A stretch of 64,000 bases of DNA, taken from contig NZ_CP116967.1 in NCBI RefSeq assembly GCF_032050975.1, forward strand, positions 3,841,001 to 3,905,000. Reading direction: 5' to 3'. This document shows, one piece after another, positions 1 to 8,904 of the stretch; the first letter of the stretch is position 1; each line of letters starts with the position of its first letter. A model generated the notes under the pieces. It was not told where the DNA came from. It was given only the letters and a program-made list of their open reading frames with translations, and did no database searches. The stretch is from Candidatus Nitrospira allomarina. GTDB lineage: Bacteria > Nitrospirota > Nitrospiria > Nitrospirales > UBA8639. The translations under genes and the position numbers were made by a program.

Positions 1-487
1 ACCTGGTGAATACTGTCATGCATTGCGTGTTTTTCTAAGGAATAAAAAGGAAATGAGCAGATTGCCTCTGTTTTAAGCATTGTATAAAGATTTTTTTATG
101 CCCCTACAGGCAGTGGTGTAGGTTTTTTGGCGTAGGAGTAAAGGTAGAAATAGGACTTTTTTTCTTGACATGCGTCTCCATACCGATGCCCATTGATGTC
201 CGTCAAAAAGAATACGCTGTCAATGATTTTCTTATCCACAGAATTTCTTTAAAGATGTTGATAAGACGGCCATGATGTCTGAGATTTTCAGGCCTTCGGT
301 GAGGATTCATCCCTGCAGAACCAATCCCAAACGGAGTCGAAGTCTGCACCCGATTCCTGGACACCGCCAGGTTGGCATGGGAAAGAATGAAGGCTTTGAA
401 TCCTCTGATGAATCTCGGTAAGGTAGGCCTCCCTCGCTGAAAGCAGGAGATAACACATACATCCATATTGAACGCGGAGCGATCACC
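1..487. other. Intergenic region with two DnaA-box-like sites
   Basis: No gene is supported here. The open frames on the minus strand only mirror the start of pgm. The one notable signal is a perfect DnaA-box consensus (TTATCCACA) at 232-240, followed by the reverse complement of a close variant (TGTTGATAA) at 256-264. The stretch presumably carries the promoter of pgm. Confidence 0.4.
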
Positions 488-2137
488 ATGAAGGTCAGTG
501 CCCTTGCAGGAAAACCCACCCAACCGTCCATGCTCGCCAACATCCCCCGGCTGATCACCGCCTATTACACGGGACGGCCTGACCCGTCGGTACCGGAACA
601 ACGGGTCGCTTTCGGCACATCGGGACACCGCGGCTCCTCCTTAAAGCTTTCCTTTAATGAAGCGCATATCCTGGCCACCACCCAAGCCATCTGCCTGTAT
701 CGTCAACAACAGCATATTGACGGCCCTCTCTTTTTAGGCATGGATACCCACGCGCTTTCGGAACCTGCCCTCGCAAGCACGCTCGAAGTACTCGCCGCCA
801 ATGGTGTGGTCGTGATGGTAGACCGCGATAACGGGTACACCCCGACACCGGTTATTTCCCATGCCATTCTGACCTACAACCGTGATCGAAAAACGGGATT
901 GGCCGATGGCATTGTCATCACGCCCTCGCACAATCCGCCTGAAGACGGTGGTTTCAAATACAACCCGCCCCATGGCGGGCCGGCTGATGCCGACGTGACC
1001 ACCTGGATCGAGAAACAGGCGAACGCGTTGCTGGCCGATGACCTGCGCGGAGTTCAGCGCGTTTCGTATGAGAAGGCACGACGCGCCTCAACCACACACA
1101 AGCATGATTATGTCGGCGCATATGTTGACGATCTGGGCGCCGTGATCGATATGGAGGCCATCCGCGACGCGAAGTTGTCCATTGGAGTGGATCCCCTCGG
1201 CGGAGCAGGGGTGGACTATTGGGGACCCATCACCGAGCGTTACGGATTCCCGGTCACGGTCGTGCATGAAGACGTGGATCCGACCTTTCGCTTCATGAAT
1301 CTGGACTGGGATGGGAAGATTCGGATGGACTGTTCCTCACCCTACGCCATGGCCGGACTGATTGCCTTGAAAGACCGGTTCGACATTGCCTTCGCCAACG
1401 ATACCGACCATGATCGGCATGGAATCGTTACGCGCACGGCGGGCCTGATGAATCCCAATCACTATCTCGCGGTGTCTATTTCATATCTGTTTACCCAACG
1501 CTCCGGCTGGCGGAAGGATGCCGCCGTCGGAAAGACGGTGGTGAGTAGCAGCATGATCGATCGAGTGGCCGCCAAGATTGGTCGGCGTCTCGTTGAAGTG
1601 CCGGTCGGATTCAAATGGTTTGTAGATGGACTGCTTGACGGGTCCGTCGGTTTTGGAGGAGAAGAGAGTGCCGGCGCATCCTTTTTGCGTCATGACGGAA
1701 CCGTGTGGACGACCGATAAAGACGGCATCATTCTGGATCTATTGGCAGCAGAAATGATGGCCAAAACGGGTCGCGATCCCAGCCAACTCTACCTGGACCT
1801 CACCAAGGAATTAGGCGTCCCGGTCTACCAGCGCATCGATGCCCCGGCCACACCGGCGCAGAAGGCTATACTCAAAATACTTTCACCAGAGCAGATTCAA
1901 GCGACCGAACTGGCAGGGGAAAAGATTACCGGCATTCTGACCTCGGCACCGGGAACCGGCAGTGCCCTTGGGGGGCTGAAAGTCATGACGGAAAACGGAT
2001 GGTTTGCCGCCCGCCCCTCTGGAACAGAGGATGTCTATAAAATTTATGCGGAGAGCTTTCGAGGTGACACGCATCTCAAGCAGATCCAGGAAGAGGCGCA
2101 GGCCCTGATTACCAAGGTTTTGAAATCAGCATCGTAA
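488..2137 (+). CDS. pgm: Phosphoglucomutase (alpha-D-glucose phosphate-specific)
   Basis: Interconverts glucose 1-phosphate and glucose 6-phosphate in the cytoplasm, linking glycolysis to glycogen and nucleotide-sugar synthesis. The 549-residue product has the family's full length. The catalytic phosphoserine is visible at Ser147 in TPSHNPP. The metal-binding DxDxD-type loop (NDTDHDRHG) lies near residue 305, the sugar-binding loop GGEESAG near 393, and the C-terminal phosphate-binding RPSGTED near 515. An N-terminal FGTSGHRG motif also fits the bacterial Pgm branch rather than PgcA or phosphomannomutase. The ATG follows a 480-base gap, so the gene probably has its own promoter. The next gene begins 34 bases later on the same strand and may be cotranscribed. 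Confidence 0.95.
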   Translation: MKVSALAGKPTQPSMLANIPRLITAYYTGRPDPSVPEQRVAFGTSGHRGSSLKLSFNEAHILATTQAICLYRQQQHIDGPLFLGMDTHALSEPALASTLEVLAANGVVVMVDRDNGYTPTPVISHAILTYNRDRKTGLADGIVITPSHNPPEDGGFKYNPPHGGPADADVTTWIEKQANALLADDLRGVQRVSYEKARRASTTHKHDYVGAYVDDLGAVIDMEAIRDAKLSIGVDPLGGAGVDYWGPITERYGFPVTVVHEDVDPTFRFMNLDWDGKIRMDCSSPYAMAGLIALKDRFDIAFANDTDHDRHGIVTRTAGLMNPNHYLAVSISYLFTQRSGWRKDAAVGKTVVSSSMIDRVAAKIGRRLVEVPVGFKWFVDGLLDGSVGFGGEESAGASFLRHDGTVWTTDKDGIILDLLAAEMMAKTGRDPSQLYLDLTKELGVPVYQRIDAPATPAQKAILKILSPEQIQATELAGEKITGILTSAPGTGSALGGLKVMTENGWFAARPSGTEDVYKIYAESFRGDTHLKQIQEEAQALITKVLKSAS

Positions 2138-2171
2138 TCAACTCCGTGTATTAAAAATCTTTAGGTTGACC

Positions 2172-3626
2172 ATGCCACGTTTGTGCTTACTGGGTTTGGA
2201 TGCCGGTGATTTCGACTATATTCAATCCCGAGCTTCTGCCTTACCGTGTTTACAGGAAAAATTGAAATCCGGAAACCTGGTCAAGCTTGATGTCCCGAAG
2301 GCCTTGAGTGGCTCCGTCTGGCCGACATTTTATAATGGAGCCGATCCAGGCGTGCATGGGATGTACCAGCACCTCGTGTGGGATGCAAAACGTATGGGGC
2401 TTCGCCGGATTGGAGCTGATTGGTCTTTTTATCATCCGTTTTGGCAGGACATAGAAAATACAGGCCACCATGTCGTCATCCTCGATGTTCCCTATAGTTT
2501 TCCAGTTGCCCTGAACAAGGGTCTAGAAATTACCGACTGGGCCACACACGGGCAAACCTATCCTCTTGGGTGTAGCCAGGAACGTGTAAAAGCCATCATC
2601 CAGAATATGGGCAACAGCCCTATTGGACGAGAAACCCCTATTCAAAAAACGTCCGGAGAACTGAAGACGATTCAACAACAACTGATCGCCAGTGCAGAGC
2701 TAAAAAGCCGTTTGATTATAGAGTTAATGCAAAAGGTGGAATGGGATTTATTCGTTGCCGTGTTTGCAGAAACACACCGTGGAGGACATGTGTTTTTCAG
2801 TAATGAAGATGAAAAGGCATTTGGCCCTGACACTCCGTTATTAAAGATTTACCAAGCCGTCGATCGGGCCTTAGCAAGAATTTTTGGTCATGTAGACGAG
2901 GAGACCACAATCGTCGTGTTTTCCGCTCATGGTATGACGAGGGATTATGCCCAGGGCCATATAGTCCGCCCGCTTATGAAAAGGATTAACGAGATTTTTC
3001 TAGAGAAATATTGCGGGGTTTCCCCTAAACGAAGGTTTCGAATGAACGGCCTTGTTCCCTACCTACGTAAGGTGGTGCCATCAAGATTACAATATGCCAT
3101 CGGTGCCAGCTCACCGGATTTTGTCAGACAATGGGTGGTCGAAAAGGAAATTATTGGGGGATTAGATTGGTCATTGACCCCTGGATTCGCCTTGCGAACA
3201 GATATTAGAACGGAATTACGTCTCAATCTTATCGGCAGAGAATCACAAGGAATGTTGGCACCGCACAGTAAATTACATACCCACTATGTTGCTTTTCTCA
3301 AGAACGTTTTCTTGGAATTGCGCGATCGGGATACAAATGTACACCTCGTAGATGAAGTCGTTGATACCCAGGAAATATTTTCGGGAGATCGGAGTGGACT
3401 GCTTCCCGACTATGTCATCACCTGGAATGCCCGGCCATTCGTTAAACGGGTCTACTCTCCCCTGGTGGGAGAACTTACATTCGCACAACTTCCTGGCGCC
3501 CGGGGAGGGGATCATACCGATTACGGGTTTGCCATCATTCCTGATTCTGTCCGGGACCTTCACCCTCTCCATCATATTAAAGATTTAGCGGGCTGGAGTA
3601 AGCGTTTTGTGAATATGGACGGCTAA
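2172..3626 (+). CDS. Alkaline phosphatase superfamily hydrolase (type I phosphodiesterase/nucleotide pyrophosphatase-like)
   Basis: The product of about 484 residues belongs to the metal-dependent alkaline phosphatase superfamily. Visible signatures are the N-terminal metal Asp in LLGLDAGD, the nucleophile region WPTFYNGADPGVHG, the middle metal site FSAHGM and the C-terminal GGDHTDYGF. Family members hydrolyse phosphodiesters, phosphonates or pyrophosphates; the actual substrate cannot be read from the sequence. No signal peptide is obvious, so a cytoplasmic location is likely. I chose ATG 2172, which has an AGG six bases upstream, over the TTG at 2166. It lies 34 bases after pgm, but no functional link is evident. 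Confidence 0.75.
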   Translation: MPRLCLLGLDAGDFDYIQSRASALPCLQEKLKSGNLVKLDVPKALSGSVWPTFYNGADPGVHGMYQHLVWDAKRMGLRRIGADWSFYHPFWQDIENTGHHVVILDVPYSFPVALNKGLEITDWATHGQTYPLGCSQERVKAIIQNMGNSPIGRETPIQKTSGELKTIQQQLIASAELKSRLIIELMQKVEWDLFVAVFAETHRGGHVFFSNEDEKAFGPDTPLLKIYQAVDRALARIFGHVDEETTIVVFSAHGMTRDYAQGHIVRPLMKRINEIFLEKYCGVSPKRRFRMNGLVPYLRKVVPSRLQYAIGASSPDFVRQWVVEKEIIGGLDWSLTPGFALRTDIRTELRLNLIGRESQGMLAPHSKLHTHYVAFLKNVFLELRDRDTNVHLVDEVVDTQEIFSGDRSGLLPDYVITWNARPFVKRVYSPLVGELTFAQLPGARGGDHTDYGFAIIPDSVRDLHPLHHIKDLAGWSKRFVNMDG

Positions 3627-4564
3627 ACCATTCCTCCCGCCAACGCAACTCACTCAAACCGCCACCTACCCGGTGTTGTGGTCAGAAGATTCGGGCGAGC
3701 ATAATCCGACTTACCCAGTCGCGGTGGATACTGGCTTCAGACAAACACAACTCAGCCCTTACCAAAATCGAGCTTGAGCGCATGTCGAAAAGGAACCTTC
3801 AGAGGCCTCGGTGAGGAAAAATGATCTCCGTTGCAAAGATTCAATACGCTCTAGAATTCCCCCCCACGTTTCACTTTTGGGTGTCTATGAAGCTCCCGCT
3901 GGGGGCCATTGACGATTCCCGGCAACGTTGCCTTTTCGCATAGGCAATTCGGCCGACGACGAGCCGGCATAGACGTAACACTTGAAAACACTTTCAGAGA
4001 TGAGGGAAACGAAGTATCTAGCTGAGTTACGATGACATTCGACCTGGACACCGACTATTCCCCAAAAGGGCGCAGAATGACCCAAGGGATCTTGTCCCTC
4101 TGAGGAAAATTTTGTCATTCTGTCCCATTCGTCAAGGCTCAGGGCAAGGTGAAACGAAGAATCTGGCTTAGCCGTGGACTCGTCACCCTGGGCACAGATC
4201 CTTCGCCGCTGGCTCAGGATGACCACCTGGTATGGCTCGCACTGGTCAATATGTATTCTCCTAACGTCAGCAGGGAGAACAATCAAAGTCACACACATCC
4301 CGTTGAACATTGTCATCCTGAGTGAAGCGAAGGATCTAGCTGAGCCGCAATGACGGTCAACCTGGCCACCGATCATTCCCCAAAATGGCACAGAGTAACC
4401 ACCCGGTGAGACCGCCCTGTTTGAAAGATACCCTTTCTTGATCCCCTCCCCTTTGCCCCCTCAACCGAATCGCCTACACTGCTACCCGACAAGCCGAAAA
4501 TATTTCAGGCGACCCAGGATTCGCATATCCCCATGACGAACAACTTTTCAAAACTCAGGATTAT
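3627..4564. repeat. Long intergenic region with decayed interspersed repeats
   Basis: There is no convincing gene in about 940 bases. Two diverged direct copies of an 80-90 base unit occur at about 4001-4083 and 4319-4402; both contain a 'CTAGCTGAG' core and a 'CCCCAAAA' stretch. A partial inverted copy of the 'CATCCTGAG...GAAGGATCT' part lies near 4197-4224. A minus-strand frame across 3885-4391 is a translation of these repeats, not a protein gene. Confidence 0.6.
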
Positions 4565-5752
4565 ATGATCAACACAACGAACAAACCATCCGGTCTTCAA
4601 CGACTGGCATTTTTTTCCTATGGATTTCGACCGTTTTTCCTGAGTGCCGCCGTCTTTGCCGGCATAGCCCTTCCTATCTGGGCCATGATTCTTTCCGGGG
4701 TAGACCGCACACATTTCCTCTATGTCCCGCGAGAATGGCATGTGCATGAAATGATCTTCGGCTTCCTTCCAGCCGTGATCGCGGGATTTCTTTTCACAGC
4801 CATGCCTAACTGGACGGATCGTCCTCCGATCAAAGGATTACCGCTGATGATGCTTTGGGCATTGTGGCTGGCAGGACGCCTGGTCATCGCCATACCCTGG
4901 CCTCCGCCATTGATCTGCGCCATCGTTGACGGAGCCTTTCTCATCGCCCTGGCCATCATTGTCTGGCGGGAAATTGCGATGGGGAAGGCGTGGGATCGTT
5001 CGCCAATCGGCATATTAATCAGTCTCTATGCAATCGCCAATCTGCTTTTTCACGTCCGCGCTCTAAGCGACGCGGCCACGGATCTCCCCGAGCGCATGGC
5101 GCTCTCGCTCATCATCCTGCTATTAGCGCTGATCGGTGGGCGCGTCATCCCCAGTTTTACCCTTGATTATCTGAACGAGCGCGGCATGCCCCAACAACCT
5201 CTCTCCTTTTCCCGTTTCGACGGTGCGTCGATCCTTCTTGCCGCCATCGCCGCAATCGCCTGGACGGTTCTGCCAGAGGGCATGGTGACCGGCTGGCTCC
5301 TGGTTCTGGCCGGGTTAATGAATCTGATTCGTCTGTTGCGCTGGTACGGCTGGATCACCTGGTGTGAACCGTTAGTGTTCATTCTACACGTGGGTTATGG
5401 GTGGCTGGCCATGTCGCTGCTCATCCTGGGAGCGGCGATTCTGGGGTTAGGATTGCGCCAGGAGGATGCGGTGCACGTGCTCACGACCGGCGCCGTGGGT
5501 TCGATGACCCTGGCGATCATGACCCGCGCCAGCCTGGGGCATACGGGACGGCCACGGCATGCAGGCACCATGACGGTCATGATCTACAGCTTGGTGAACC
5601 TGGGTGCACTGCTGCGGGTTTTTGGTCCGGCCACCGACCTCTCGACATCTCTGGTGCTTAGCATGTCGGCGATTATCTGGAGTAGTGCCTATGTGCTGTT
5701 CGCTTTTGTCTATGGACCGTACCTATTTGGCCCGAGCCTGGACGAGGAATAA
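4565..5752 (+). CDS. nnrS: NnrS family membrane protein
   Basis: A 395-residue, highly hydrophobic protein with roughly twelve predicted membrane segments. The opening (residues 17-27, FFSYGFRPFFL) and the following HVHEMIFGF are characteristic of NnrS. Family knowledge: NnrS is a haem- and copper-containing inner-membrane protein that helps cells withstand nitric oxide and nitrosative stress. The conserved His residues are present in WHVHEM, ILHVGYG and LGHTGRPRH. This suits an organism of the nitrogen cycle. The ATG is preceded by CAGGA. The gene stands alone between two repeat-bearing intergenic regions. Confidence 0.9.
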   Translation: MINTTNKPSGLQRLAFFSYGFRPFFLSAAVFAGIALPIWAMILSGVDRTHFLYVPREWHVHEMIFGFLPAVIAGFLFTAMPNWTDRPPIKGLPLMMLWALWLAGRLVIAIPWPPPLICAIVDGAFLIALAIIVWREIAMGKAWDRSPIGILISLYAIANLLFHVRALSDAATDLPERMALSLIILLLALIGGRVIPSFTLDYLNERGMPQQPLSFSRFDGASILLAAIAAIAWTVLPEGMVTGWLLVLAGLMNLIRLLRWYGWITWCEPLVFILHVGYGWLAMSLLILGAAILGLGLRQEDAVHVLTTGAVGSMTLAIMTRASLGHTGRPRHAGTMTVMIYSLVNLGALLRVFGPATDLSTSLVLSMSAIIWSSAYVLFAFVYGPYLFGPSLDEE

Positions 5753-5790
5753 AAACACACATCGCAAAAAACTTTACCTTCGTGTCGTCA

Positions 5791-6121
5791 TGATGTTTGA
5801 TGTTGCCGGGTTTCGCCCCGGCAGGCGAACTACTTTGGTTTCGGCCAAAGTAGTCAAAACCATTGACGCCCCGTCTGGCCTCATGAGAGCGGAGGGACGC
5901 CAAGTCCTAGGAGGGCGGACCAACTCGCCTGGCTCAAACAAGGCCCGCCAGCGGATAAGAGCGTCCCTCCGGTGGGCCAACCGACAGGCGTCGGATCAAG
6001 GAAGAAAAATGTTCATCAGGATTCATGGAAACGGCCGGGGCAGCACCACTCTCAACACAGTCAGGTAACTTTTTTGGGGTTATCCAACTTGACTAATTTC
6101 GTCATTTGCCCAAAAATTATT
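5791..6121. repeat. Hairpin-bearing dispersed repeat, copy A
   Basis: About 330 bases that recur as a direct copy at 7181-7737. It begins with a stem-loop (TGCCGGG/CCCGGCA, 5804-5823), followed by a perfect 10-bp stem with a TTTCGG loop at 5829-5854. It continues with a GC-rich body and ends in a conserved TATCCAACTTGACTAATTTCG tail near 6080-6101. Plus-strand open frames here are translations of the repeat and are not supported as genes. Confidence 0.8.
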
Positions 6122-6214
6122 CTGCACAAACGGAAAGAAAATGGGGCACTAAGAGTTGGTAATTCCAACACGGGGAACCTAAGCACCATTTAGTTGATAG
6201 AGAGGAATGGACCC

Positions 6215-7027
6215 ATGAATCCAAATCAAGCACTTTGGGAAAAAGGGGACTTTACCCGCATTGCCGAATCCATGCGAGAAAGCGGAGAGGCACTCGTCCA
6301 GCGACTTGGAATTAAACAAGGGCTTAAGGTCCTGGACCTCGGATGCGGGGATGGCACGACGGCCTTACCGGCGGCAAAACTTGGAGCAGAAGTGTTGGGC
6401 GTCGATATTGCCAGGAACCTGGTTGAGGCGGGAAACAAGCGGGCCAATGAACATGGCCTCACCAATTGCACGTTTCAGGAAGGCGATGCGTCCAATCTGC
6501 ACCAGTTGCCGGATCGAACGTTTGACCTCGTCGTGAGTATCTTTGGAGCGATGTTTGCGCCGAATCCATTAAAGGTGGCCAAGGAGAAAGTGCGCGTAAC
6601 CAGGCCGGGCGGTCGTATCGTGATGGGTAATTGGATTCCCAATGATCCGACCTTGGTGGCCCAGATTTTGAAAATCAGCTCCAGCTACACGCCGCCTCCA
6701 CCGGAAGGCTTCATCAGCCCGATGACCTGGGGAGTCGAGAGCCAGGTGATCGAGCGATTTGCCGGTGCGGGAGTTCCGGCCGAGCGGATATCCTTTTCGC
6801 GCGACACGTTTACGTTCAACTATCCCATGGCACCCTCAGCATTCGTCGAGGAATTCAGGAAATACTACGGGCCAACGATGAATGCATTTGAAGCCGCAGA
6901 AAAAAACGGGCGAGCCGCTGACCTGCAGCAGGAACTGGAGGATTTGTTCAATAGTCAGAATAAAAGCGGGCGTAAGGATTCCACGTCGATTCCGGCGACT
7001 TTCCTGCTCGTGACTGTTGCGCTTTGA
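6215..7027 (+). CDS. Class I SAM-dependent methyltransferase
   Basis: A 270-residue cytoplasmic methyltransferase with a Rossmann-type SAM-binding domain. Motif I is VLDLGCGDGT near residue 43, and the acidic residue that contacts the SAM ribose lies in GVDIA near 66. Motif IV-like FDLVVSIFGAMF and the post-motif RPGGRIVMGNW follow. The methyl acceptor is unknown. I chose ATG 6215, which has AGAGAGG nine bases upstream, over an in-frame TTG at 6194. The gene is bracketed by two direct copies of a hairpin repeat, so the cassette may have been moved or rearranged. It shares no close similarity with the methyltransferase at 7961. Confidence 0.88.
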   Translation: MNPNQALWEKGDFTRIAESMRESGEALVQRLGIKQGLKVLDLGCGDGTTALPAAKLGAEVLGVDIARNLVEAGNKRANEHGLTNCTFQEGDASNLHQLPDRTFDLVVSIFGAMFAPNPLKVAKEKVRVTRPGGRIVMGNWIPNDPTLVAQILKISSSYTPPPPEGFISPMTWGVESQVIERFAGAGVPAERISFSRDTFTFNYPMAPSAFVEEFRKYYGPTMNAFEAAEKNGRAADLQQELEDLFNSQNKSGRKDSTSIPATFLLVTVAL

Positions 7028-7180
7028 ACCGTTACCGCAGGGGATCAAAGAGGTGTTGGTACAGGCCTGAACCTAGACAGTTTGATGATGTATATTGGGA
7101 ATTTATTTTAGAGCCTGCCTGGGAAAGAGCGCGGATAGTTTCTTAGATCGCGAGTGTGCACCCTATTTTCATGTCAACGT

Positions 7181-7737
7181 TGATGTTCGATGTTGCCGGG
7201 TTTCGCCCCGGCAGGCGAGGTCCTTTTGTTTCGGCAAAAGGACCCAAAACCATTGACGCCCCGTCTGGCATTATTAAAGCGTAGGGACGCGAACTCAAGG
7301 AGGGCGGACCAACTCGCTCCGCTCAAACAAGGCCCGCCAGCGGATGAGAACGTCCCTACTTGGGCCAGCCGGCAGGCGTCGGATTAGAAGAGGAAAGTGT
7401 TCACCGAGATTCGCTCTCTATGGAAGTGTTGAATAATAATAATTTCCAAGGGCAGATTGACCCACAGACACGTGGCATATCAGAGGCCTCGGAACGGTTC
7501 AAAAAAGTTCGTCCAGCAAGGCCACGAATTGCTTGATAGGTCCTGAAAGGCCTCGCCGTTGTTTTGCGCGCAGAGCGTACTTCCAGTATGTGAGCACGGG
7601 AAAATGTCAAGAACGCCGCTGGCGGCATTTTTCAACAGCCCCTCTATAAAAAAGGCCCGGCCATCACCACTCTCGACAGATTCAGTAAACTTTTCTGAGT
7701 TATCCAACTTGACTAATTTCGACAATTGACGAAGAAT
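7181..7737. repeat. Hairpin-bearing dispersed repeat, copy B, interrupted
   Basis: Second direct copy of the element at 5791-6121. The first block (7181 to about 7412) carries the same TGCCGGG stem and a second perfect 10-bp hairpin at 7219-7244, whose stem differs from copy A but still pairs fully. The closing block (about 7650-7737) ends in the same TATCCAACTTGACTAATTTCG tail. Between them, about 235 bases (7413-7649) have no counterpart in copy A. No gene is supported in 7028-7960. Confidence 0.8.
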
Positions 7738-7960
7738 TCGCGTGTTGTTTTTCCAGTTCGAAGGCTGGACTTTGAGGCTAGGAAAGAATGTCGTTATTTT
7801 CAGAAAATTCGATTGAGTGTTTTACGGACAGATATTGGCAGATCCGGGTCTTATGAGGATTCGCCTCCACAGTGTTAGCCGGCGGTTCTAGAACTTCTCG
7901 CAGCTGTGTGCAGGGGCTGCGCGCGCCCACAATTCTCATGATATTGGAGGTCTCAGGACA

Positions 7961-8707
7961 ATGAACGAAGGCTGGCCAAGAGCCATCGAGGACGGGTTGA
8001 TCCCGACCGACAACGCGATGGGGATCATGACCGAAGAACCCTCACCCGCGGCGGAGGCGTTTATCGAACTGGCCGCCCGGGCCAGTCGTCCGCTGCTGGA
8101 AATCGGCGCCGCTTACGGCAATGCCACGCTGCCGGCCCTGCGCGCCGGAGGCACGATGATCGCAAACGACCTCTCGGCCTCCCAGCTGAGCGTGCTGGCA
8201 TCTACCGCGTCCATCTTGGATCGCAAGCGACTCGTGCTGATTCCAGCGCGGTTTCCCGAAGAGATCCGCCTCGGCGACGGCAGCTTGAGCGGAGTGCTTG
8301 CCGCACAAGTACTGCATTTTTTCGAGGGACCGACCGTCGATCTGGCCTTTCAGAGCGTTCTGCGCTGGCTTGAACCTGGTGGGGCGTTGTACCTGGTCGT
8401 GATGACACCTAGCTTGGGTTTCTACCGCACATTGCGGCCGGAGTATGAGAAGCGGGCGCGTAGCGGGGAACGCTGGCCGGGCATTTTTGACCCTCGCACC
8501 GTCGCCCCACCTGATTGGGCGGAGAGACTGCCGCCCTTGGTGCATCTCTTCGAGAAGGCCGTCCTGCACCGTTGTGCGGAGGAGGCCGGATTCATCGTGG
8601 AAAGCTTGGAATACTTTTGCTTTCGCCATTTCCCGGTGGAGTACCGCACCGACGGCCACGAGTATCTCACGCTTATCGCGCGGAAACCTGCCGCGGGTGC
8701 GGCCTAA
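7961..8707 (+). CDS. Class I SAM-dependent methyltransferase (second, unrelated to the first)
   Basis: A 248-residue protein with a SAM-binding fold. The motif I equivalent is LLEIGAAYGNATLPAL near residues 46-60, and the acidic ribose contact is in ANDLS near 70. A motif IV-like LAAQVLHFF and a post-motif EPGGALYLVV follow. The Gly-rich loop is EIGAAYGNA rather than DLGCGxG, which is seen in some small-molecule and peptide methyltransferases. The substrate is unknown. ATG 7961 follows GGAGG and AGGA. The coding region is richer in G+C than the repeat region before it. No partner gene is adjacent. Confidence 0.8.
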   Translation: MNEGWPRAIEDGLIPTDNAMGIMTEEPSPAAEAFIELAARASRPLLEIGAAYGNATLPALRAGGTMIANDLSASQLSVLASTASILDRKRLVLIPARFPEEIRLGDGSLSGVLAAQVLHFFEGPTVDLAFQSVLRWLEPGGALYLVVMTPSLGFYRTLRPEYEKRARSGERWPGIFDPRTVAPPDWAERLPPLVHLFEKAVLHRCAEEAGFIVESLEYFCFRHFPVEYRTDGHEYLTLIARKPAAGAA

Positions 8708-8904
8708 ACTACATTACCCATGCACCTATTTCTCGCTTACGGTAAGTATAGTTTCGACCATCTATGTCCCGCGCCAGTCTGGGCCTTTCTGAGCCCCCAC
8801 GACACACAGGTCCGATGACGGCCGACCGATGTCGAACGAAGGGAAACGAGTCTTGTTGTCCGAGCCCTGGTGGGGAGTATCTGGGAAATATCCTATTCAG
8901 ACGA

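Noticed and set aside
203-628. 141-codon minus-strand frame before pgm
   Set aside because: It overlaps the start of pgm, has no ribosome-binding site and shows no protein family features.
3885-4391. 168-codon minus-strand frame
   Set aside because: It is a translation of repeated intergenic units; the repeated peptide pattern follows the DNA repeats.
5604-6068. 154-codon plus-strand frame
   Set aside because: It overlaps the nnrS end in another frame and then runs through the hairpin repeat; no ribosome-binding site.
7401-7725. Two overlapping minus-strand frames in the repeat insert
   Set aside because: They lie in non-coding repeat DNA, conflict with each other and show no motifs.
8042-8659. 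205-codon frame antisense to the second methyltransferase
   Set aside because: The plus-strand frame has clear SAM-binding motifs; this one is its GC-rich shadow.
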